A program made the translations under genes and the position numbers. The notes below the pieces were generated by a model that had not been told where the DNA came from, searched no databases, and saw nothing but the letters and a program-made list of their open reading frames with translations. Positions 57,192 to 64,000 of a DNA stretch of 64,000 nucleotides are shown piece after piece. Source of the DNA: Dioctria linearis (Eukaryota > Arthropoda > Insecta > Diptera > Asilidae). Numbering within the stretch: position 1 is the stretch's first letter; every line of letters begins with the position of its first letter. The stretch lies in contig OZ005740.1 of NCBI GenBank assembly GCA_963930735.1, positions 346,912,262-346,976,261 of the forward strand, given 5' to 3'.

Positions 57192-57556
57192 TTAGGGTGT
57201 CACGTATGTGGTCTGGCACCCGAAGGCTATGCTTAGAAAAAAAAAATTGTATGGGTGGGGGGAGGGAATCGAAACGGTTTCCGAGATAACGGGACTTTAA
57301 GATATTTGGGTATGTCTTTATAGATCACCCTGTAACTTCTGAACATCACATCCTATGATGATAATTTCAACTTTGGTAGATATATAATCGTTGGACCTTT
57401 CCAATGGTCTCTATATTTTTTCCCTCACCCTTTCCGTTTGAAGTTAAAATTTCGGAATTTTTCTCCTTTTTTTTTATTTAACTACTATTTTCATCAAAAA
57501 CGCGTTGTCTAAACATGAGACTCATCCATAGCCTTCGGGTACCAGACCACCCTGTA
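57192..57556. mobile_element. MITE with agggtg/caccct termini
   Basis: Left, agggtgtcac then gtctggcacccgaaggctatg; right, catagccttcgggtaccagac then caccctgta, inverted. The arms are about 40 bp with one 7-bp gap. TA-rich flanks are present but the duplication is ambiguous. Non-coding, with oligo-T runs inside. Confidence 0.7.
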
Positions 57557-57721
57557 TATATTATATCACATTGTGAAAAAATAATTGATGTCCATCCAAC
57601 ATTTACAAGAAATATCGATTTTTGGTGGATCAACATAATTTGAGGTTACCCGAAAAAAGCACAATTTGGTCGTCTTCTAGCACAGAAGAGACTTTATAAA
57701 ATTTTTAAAAATAAACATTAA

Positions 57722-58310
57722 CCCTAGAATACTAAAGATGTGCAAAAAATACAATAATACTAAACATACGTCAATTTGACTCCCTTTAATTCGAAACATA
57801 TTTATAGGAATATAAACAAAACTATTCTTCCTTTTGTTAATGAAAATTAATAATGCATAGAAAAGACTAAATTATACAAAAATTGTGTGTATCTGGGAAC
57901 AAGTTTTAATAGTATGTTCCCTACGTATATGCTTACAGCACTTTGAACAGACCGTTGCTGTCTTTCGCTTGATTTTCGAAGGGCAGAATGAATAATATGC
58001 CCTCTGATGCAGTTTTTGTGATGGCTCTGTACCCTGTGAAGATAATCCAATAACTTTCTCAATCATTTATCGGAATGAATAAACTACATGAGAAAATTTA
58101 ATACCCGCACAAAAGTATCACTATTGCTAAACATACGTCATTTTGACTCCTCTATCTACCCGTTATGTAACTTACAAGCAACCTACTGTTGTAGCAGACT
58201 CATTAATGAAGGTACTGAGAAGTTGTGGCTACTTCGATAATGTAGACATTGAAATAACGGCAATATTATTTTGCGAGGAGTCAATTTGACTCACGTTTAG
58301 CATTCTAGGG
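57722..58310 (-). mobile_element. Internally deleted piggyBac-type transposon
   Basis: TTAA lies on both sides (57718-57721, 58311-58314). Both ends begin CCCTAGAAT (left CCCTAGAATACTAAA, right inverted CCCTAGAATGCTAAA); CCCTAGAA is the canonical piggyBac terminus. The subterminal word cgtcaatttgactc occurs at about 57771 and 58283, with a variant at 58136. Only the 3' end of the transposase gene remains inside, on the minus strand. Confidence 0.92.
57872..58066 (-). pseudogene. piggyBac transposase C-terminal cysteine-rich fragment
   Basis: The frame reads KRKTATVCSKCCKHIRREHT and ends CSQIHTIFV. The CxxC...CxxxH-type pattern matches the zinc-binding domain that closes piggyBac transposases and binds the subterminal DNA. 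The DDD catalytic core is absent. It lies inside the TTAA-flanked element, as expected. Confidence 0.75.
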
Positions 58311-58314
58311 TTAA

Positions 58315-58942
58315 AGCAGGTTTATAGAAGGCATCTAGATTTTGTCCCCTAATCACATATCTAATTAGTTTTTTCAATTCGATAATTAGTTTCGTAGATA
58401 ACTCGAAAAGAAAGCAAACCAGTCGTTTTTGAAGTGGAAAATGGCCGGTTTTTGAGTGAAAAAATGGTTTTATCTTAATATCGTGTTTACGTAGAACCGT
58501 TATGTCGGCGAAATTTGCCAACTGAGCAAAAACGTTCACGACAGAATATATGCAAACTGAAGGAAGGGGGTGTATATGACTTTATTGCCAAAAAAAAACC
58601 TTTTTAACGGTAAAAATGTCCATATGAAATTTACAAGATCAAAAAAAGAATCCCGTCACTCCATCACACTCCTTTCCCTCTTTAATTTGATACCCCATAC
58701 GCCTCATTTTGGGCAACCCCTATGTAGGGTGGTACTATCCCGCAACCTCCCGAACCACGGCATTTCTCCACGTCCCTCCCACGCAAAGTTATTTTTGTAT
58801 GAATTTTTAAAGTTGCCGTATACCGTAAGTTCACGAAATACTATTGTTAACAACAAGTTTTTTCGTTTTTTCGTTCGGAGCTGCTATATTTTTTTATGAA
58901 AAATATGAAGTACGTATTAATCTTCATTTGGCATTTGAATCA
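58315..58942. other. No gene recognised
   Basis: Contains the repeat words shared with 54030-54200 (at 58800-58900). The frame at 58570-58899 has no recognisable domain. Confidence 0.3.
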
Positions 58943-59838
58943 GAAAAACTGAGGCCAAGCCGCATGAAAAAGTAGAAAATAAACTTTTCTTCACACACAG
59001 AGGTGGACTCAGATTTTTTGATTGGGACATTTCTCGTGAATATTCTTTCTCTTCATGAATCAAATCACTTATTACCTCTGATTGATCAAACTGAAATATA
59101 TCGGTGATTGTCAGCGAATAAAATCTGAGTCCACATCTGTGTGTGAAGAAATGTTTATTGTCTACTTTTTCATGCGGCTTGGCCTCAGTTTTGTTTGAAA
59201 ACTCGTTTTTTACTTATTTTATTTTCTGCCTTTTTCCTGAAACAGATTTATCACTAATCATATCGATGAAAATTTTTCCGATAATTTTCCCGCTTTTCCG
59301 GGTTTTCCATGGAGTTTTCCACAAAGGTAACTTTCGCTCTACAACTTTGTCTTAGGTTGCAAAACGCTTAAACGCTTGCTTGGTCGGAAAAACTCCGGAA
59401 AAGCGTTTTACATGAATTTTCCTCGATTTTTTCTGCAAGTTTTCACCATTGTCGGAGAGAAAGTAATGATGCCAGTTAATATGGAACTTGATCCTGCATA
59501 ATTTAGAAAACTTTTTTACCGGAAAAGTCGGAAAATTCCGGAAATTTTTTTCGGAAAAATCGGAAAACTCTGCATTTTTCCTGATACGGATTTATCACTA
59601 ATCAAATTTGTACCAAATTTTCAAATGATTTTTCCCGATTTTCCGGGTTTTCCATGGAAATTTCCGGTTCAATTGTCACGCGACATGAACCTGTGTGCCA
59701 AATTTTAGCTCGTTGTGATGACGAAAAGTGGGTCTACGAGAGTATCGAAAATAGTAAAAAAGAAATATGTATATAAATAAATAGACAGACAAATTCGTGT
59801 ACGAGTTAAAGGGACGGGCTGGCCTCAAAAAATTGGTT
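58943..59838. mobile_element. Shorter relative of the hairpin element at 23623-25793
   Basis: The hairpin core (58945-59192) matches 23673-23890, and the right flank (to about 59228) matches the right arm and the word tgcctttttc. The sequence then jumps directly to the TTTTCC-rich region (tttttcctgaaacagattta) and ends with the same cagacagacaaattcg and gacgggctggcctca words. The basic ORF segment (about 1.2 kb) is missing, so this is an internally deleted form. The left arm also lacks the outer ~50 bp present in the first copy. Confidence 0.8.
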
Positions 59839-60146
59839 GCTCCGCTCGATATATGATTTTTTGAAAATTACGTTTCATCGTTAAATCACAAAATTTCTAA
59901 CCACCTAGCTGGGCCGGAGGGATGGGCGTGGTAGGAGATACAAAATACACGTGTGAGCTATTTTGATATTCCATAGAAACTGTGATAGTTTCATCCAAGT
60001 CCATTTACAAAAAAAAAGAAAAAAACACATAAAATTGATTTCACAATTTTCTCCAGAAACGTTATGGAGCGTATTATTGCATAGGAATCTGCAGTTGCCG
60101 TGGGCCGCTCTCATCGTGGCAATTCCCTTCTCAAATCTATTTTCAA

Positions 60147-60639
60147 CACTGACATATAATAAGAATGGACTGAGCCATCCTACCTAATTCCTATCATATA
60201 GTCAAAAATGGTACAAATTTTGGCTAAAATCTATTTGTCTCTTTCAAGCTCAAAATGAACACTGAACTGTAACCAATTTTGGAAACAGTAGGGCTGTATT
60301 AATTGGAATGCATTGGAATTGACATAAAAATTCAGACAAATATATTGTATTTATACGTCTATCTCTTACAAGCTCAATGAAATTTGACAACAAATCTGCA
60401 GAGGAGGACATTTTTCAGTAATATTAAAAATTAATTTTTGGATTAATTAAAACAAGTTTAACTTCCTAAATAATTTTAATTTAATGCAATACTATTTTAA
60501 AACATCTTTAGTGTTTCCTTTCCAATCGTCAAATAATAATAAATTATGAATCGGTGTGGAATTGTACGAAATAAAGGGTTTTCACAGCCTGTTCAATATT
60601 TGTGCAATTTTTGAAGTCCATTCTTATTATATGTCAGTG
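60147..60639. mobile_element. hAT-like MITE, perfect 25-bp inverted repeats and 8-bp duplication
   Basis: The ends are identical inverted 25-mers starting CACTGACATATAATAAG (60147-60171 and 60615-60639). They are flanked by the same 8-mer ATTTTCAA (60139-60146 and 60640-60647). No coding sequence. Perfect arms and duplication suggest recent insertion. Confidence 0.92.
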
Positions 60640-61189
60640 ATTTTCAAAGATAATTTGCTCCTTAGTAACTGAAAATCGTAATTTAAAAAAAATCCTCTAT
60701 TTTTGGTATGACCTGAATGGGATATGAGTTAATAACTCCCTATCGGCTGCAAATAGCACATAGGGTGTAATAGATCAAATTAAAGACGAGCTTCCACAGA
60801 TATGTGAACGACCTTTTTGCAAAACAAATAGAAGTCAAAGTAAAAAAAACAAGTGAAAAAGCTAGAATTGGTCTAAGACCAATTCTTATGATACTCTAGG
60901 GCCTAGATGAATGCACGTATGAAATTTCGTATGGTCACTCATTTGAGCAATTTTGATTTTTTGCATTAGTTTCTCGCATATATTTCTAGAACAGCTCGTC
61001 GGACAGAAAAAATGATTTTAACCAATTTTATAGGATTTCTTATTCTGAAGAAGTTTTTAGTACAATTAAAATGTCTATGACTGATCATTTTCAAAGTATA
61101 TGTAAAAAACCTAAATTTTCATATGGCAACATCAAGAAGGGGTTGCCCGATTTAGTCCATTTTTGATATTTTATTTGTTATTACTATGA

Positions 61190-61500
61190 AAACACAATGT
61201 ACCAAATTTCAGCTTTCTATGCCGACGTGTTCTCAGGTAGTGGCCAAATATATCGTGGAAGACGAAATTAATTTTACTTTTTATTTTAATGTCCGTGTAC
61301 AAAATTTCAGCTTTCTAAGTGAACGCGTTCTCGAGGTATCGTGCGCACGGACGGACAGACGTATATGCAAAAATCAAAATAACTTTTAATTTTATGCGGG
61401 GTGTCCAATCCATTTTGCTCTACCATCATTATTTCTGTGCGTTACAAACGGAATGACAAACTTAGTATACCCCTATAGATTTCATCTAGGGTATAAAAAG
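61190..61500. repeat. Interspersed repeat end
   Basis: The word gtaccaaatttcagctttct occurs at 61198 and again, slightly changed, at 61298. It is followed by acggacggacagacg, ttagtatacccct and agggtataaaaag. This string of words is common at the ends of dispersed repeats in insects and is related to the tail at 25660-25750. Non-coding. Confidence 0.5.
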
Positions 61501-61585
61501 GTAAGAAAATCCGAAATTTTTAGTTTAGACCCCATAACTCCACTTTAAGTGGGTGCGCTATTTTCCTTGCAAAATAAAATTATAA

Positions 61586-61846
61586 GTTACACCGGGCGCG
61601 GCGATTTTGGAGTTTACTCAAAGCACGATTTTGCTGCTTCCGCTGGTGGCAAAATTTCTTTTTCATTCGAAATAAGTCTGTATAATTCATTAAATGAGGC
61701 TTTTGGCATTCTAAAGTATTCCTAATCGAACCTTATCACTTTTCTCTGCTTTTCTTCAACCAGACAGAGCTACTAATAACAGAATATCTTCGTGGGAAAA
61801 AGAGTTTAGAGTACATTTGGATAAAATCCGCCGCTCCCGGTGTGAA
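61586..61846. mobile_element. Candidate MITE with GC-rich inverted ends
   Basis: Left gttacaccgggcgcggcgat and right, inverted, gttcacaccgggagcggcgg are clearly related. A further cgcccccggtgtgacc copy lies at about 61875-61891. The 260-bp unit is non-coding. Confidence 0.55.
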
Positions 61847-61849
61847 CAC

Positions 61850-62927
61850 TCTATTTTGCCGCGTGCCACCGCACCGCCCCCGGTGTGACCGGAACTTTAA
61901 TAGACTATATTTTTTCAGAATTCAGACTGATTAATTTTATATTTTATGTTGGCACAATTTTGTCTGTCAAACAAAAAGAGTTCTTACGTTGGTATCAACG
62001 TTGAAAAAATCATTGTCGGGAAGTTGAAATAATTAGCGCGCAACTGGAAAAGTTATTTTAATAAAACCTATCGAGTAGCTGCTGCGTACCTAAAGAATAT
62101 ATTGGCTTTTGATAAAACACTTTTTATCAGTAATAACCCTAAATAATTAATTTAAAAACATTTCTTTCGACGAACCCACTTATTTATTTGTTGTTTACAG
62201 ATCTCTCCCAGTTGGTACTTGGTGCTAGCTTAGAGCGAAAGAGTCAGCAATATAGAAGTAGCCCACTTTCTGCAGAGTATTTCTGTGAACGTAGTCATAG
62301 TCCATATTGTACATGCCAGTGGGGTAGATAAACATTTTTCTTAGAAATTAGCTGAACCTTTTTTTCTTCAGAATTTCATGCACCACATCTAGGCTACTAT
62401 ATTCTAATAATATACAAATCCTGGGCAAGTAGAATAAAAATTTGTAAGTAACGCCTCGCTGGAATATAAAATCGACGATGCCTCGAGCCTCGACTTGATT
62501 ATGTAACCAAAGGATAAGCCAGCAGTGTCTTGCTCCAATATAAAATCAATGATACCTCGACCTGATGTATGGTAGGGTGTCCTCAATTTTTTCTTAGAAA
62601 TTTATTGGAAATTTTTTCTTTAGAATTTTTACGCATGCTTGGAGCCGACAATGGCACACATGAAAGTATTGTGTATGTGAAAAGAACTCCAGTCGACCAG
62701 TAAAGTCAATAAAAAGCCTACCGAAACATTTTCTATAATTTTTAAGAAAAAATGGGGGGATACCCTGTGAATCTGCTTTTCCCCTAAGCCCATTCTGTGC
62801 AAAAACAATTTCTGGCAAAAAGCGTTATAAAAACGATATATTTCCCTAAACTTAAGAAAAACCAATTAGTGCTTTTAAAACGAAGTCAATTGAAATATTT
62901 TTTATATGAAAATATGGAAAAAGGAAT
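61850..62927. other. No gene recognised; small unidentified coding-like traces
   Basis: On the minus strand, 62333-62229 has an open MFIYPTGMYNMDYDYVHRNT stretch, and 62594-62865 and 62404-62586 have further open segments. They may belong to one decayed gene, but I recognise no family. Confidence 0.2.
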
Positions 62928-62931
62928 TTAA

Positions 62932-63254
62932 GGCCGCTACACACGCTCAAGCAAATCTGAGCTTGAATTGAGACTGAAGTATGCCATTAATGAAATCAGA
63001 CAAAACTATTGCCTACAAGGAAACCTGACGACATTGTTAAAGAAATGAATTAAATTCGTTGCGAGTAGAGGCAAAAGTTAATATCAAATTTTGTCTAGTT
63101 TAATTCTACAGCATAGTCATCATAAGTTTTGCTTGTACGCAATAGTATCGGCTGATTTCACTCGTGCTTTCTCAACTCAAGCTCTCGTACGCTACACACG
63201 CTTTTGCATATCAAACGACTGGGCCATGCACAAGTCGTAAGGTGTGTAGCGGCC
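62932..63254. mobile_element. MITE flanked by TTAA (piggyBac-type)
   Basis: The ends are GGCCGCTACACACG and, inverted, GGCCGCTACACACC. TTAA is present on both sides (62928-62931, 63255-63258). The words agcttgaattgag and ctcaactcaagct form an inner inverted pair. Non-coding, 323 bp. Confidence 0.85.
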
Positions 63255-63258
63255 TTAA

Positions 63259-64000
63259 GATCTGTAAACTTCTTTTACCTTTTAGAAACTTAAAAACTAA
63301 TCCCCTTTTTACTTGAGTAAATAACAACTTTCAGCAATTAAAGTTGTCTATCCATTGAAAGCTTTCAAAGCTTTTGGAATATTTACACAGGAAAAATACG
63401 GTATCAGTCATTGCCGTCTTTATGTTCCAGGCCGTGACATCGAATTCTTTGAATGTATTAGAGTGGTACGATTTCGTGTACTTCTGTTAGCATTTGTTCT
63501 TATGGAAAAATGCATTACTTTCAACTTCAATCTTCTGCACAATGTAAATAAGCCTCCGTACTAAAAGTTTTATTCAGGAATTTTGTTTGTTATTTAATTC
63601 CTTTTGCATTTACCAGCACACAAATCTAAGTACTTTATTTAAGAAAATAGTTTATATTTTATTACTGAAACATAACACTACACATAAAAATGAGAAAATG
63701 TGTTGAATTCTATTGCTTTCATACCAGGAATTAAACTCATTCCGACTTTAATTTTCAACAGTTATTCTTAACTGAATCATGCGTATGGGCAAGAGAGACG
63801 GAGTATGGTAAGCAGTATCTTTACCTGATTCTTTCTGCCGTGATTGCATCTGTAAACTTGTGCCATTCTTTCCTATAGGAAAATGGAAATATTGTTATAA
63901 GTCAGTGAGCACATCACAGCACAACGTACCGCAACGATTACACGAGTCAATAGAGCTGACGGACAGTCCTGATTTCGACTGTCAAATTTACTGACAAAAA
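63259..64000. other. No gene recognised
   Basis: The frame at 63355-63564 has no recognisable domain. No repeat is visible. Confidence 0.3.

Overview
This is a gene-poor, AT-rich stretch of an animal nuclear genome, almost certainly an insect. The evidence is a split host gene with a 52-bp intron, non-LTR retrotransposons of the Jockey/CR1/I type, an errantivirus-like (insect Ty3/gypsy with envelope) relic, and many small DNA transposons (piggyBac-, hAT- and Tc1/mariner-like). I see no tRNA, rRNA or CRISPR. The order of the insect cannot be settled from the sequence.

The one host gene I recognise with confidence is on the minus strand at 2947-3568: the first two coding exons of heparan-sulfate D-glucuronyl C5-epimerase (GLCE; Hsepi in flies). 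The rest of the gene would lie to the left of the window, beyond an intron filled with retrotransposon debris. The second host-derived sequence is non-functional: two tandem partial copies of the N-terminal FG/GLEBS region of nucleoporin Nup98 (13.5-21.6 kb). The first is split by a 6.3-kb LINE, itself split by another LINE. The second runs open into a retroelement ORF1 fragment.

Layout. 0.3-2.4 kb: LINE relics. 2.9-3.6 kb: GLCE exons. 3.7-5.6 kb: LINE 3' ends with RNase H. 6.8-7.9 kb: two inverted-repeat elements. 7.9-9.3 kb: gypsy integrase piece among 206-bp repeats. 9.7-10.8 kb: piggyBac-type element. 12.2 kb: hAT-type MITE with perfect target duplication. 13.1-21.8 kb: Nup98 fragments plus nested LINEs. 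21.8-27.6 kb: decayed errantivirus (pol, env, LTR-like end), invaded by an unusual element that begins with a ~310-bp hairpin and carries a basic ETPxQR-repeat ORF (23.6-25.8 kb). A shorter relative of that element lies at 58.9-59.8 kb. 28.7-40.5 kb: one Jockey-type LINE broken by a second LINE, two MITEs and a 5.1-kb inverted-repeat unit that encloses a nearly intact CR1-like LINE (35.5-40.2 kb). 40.8-45.2 kb: AT-rich, no recognised gene. 45.2-52.7 kb: MITEs and a PHD-finger LINE, itself interrupted by a MITE and by a second copy of the LINE found at 15.9-18.1 kb. 53-64 kb: a Penelope/hammerhead-like motif, two piggyBac-type elements, a hAT-type MITE and other interspersed repeats.

The window mainly records layered transposition. 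Target-site duplications and in-frame joins across insertions allow a relative order of insertion to be read. Apart from GLCE, the least-decayed coding potential is the LINE at 35.5-40.2 kb (intact ORF1; ORF2 with one homopolymer frameshift). Family names below come from motifs read by eye, not from database searches.
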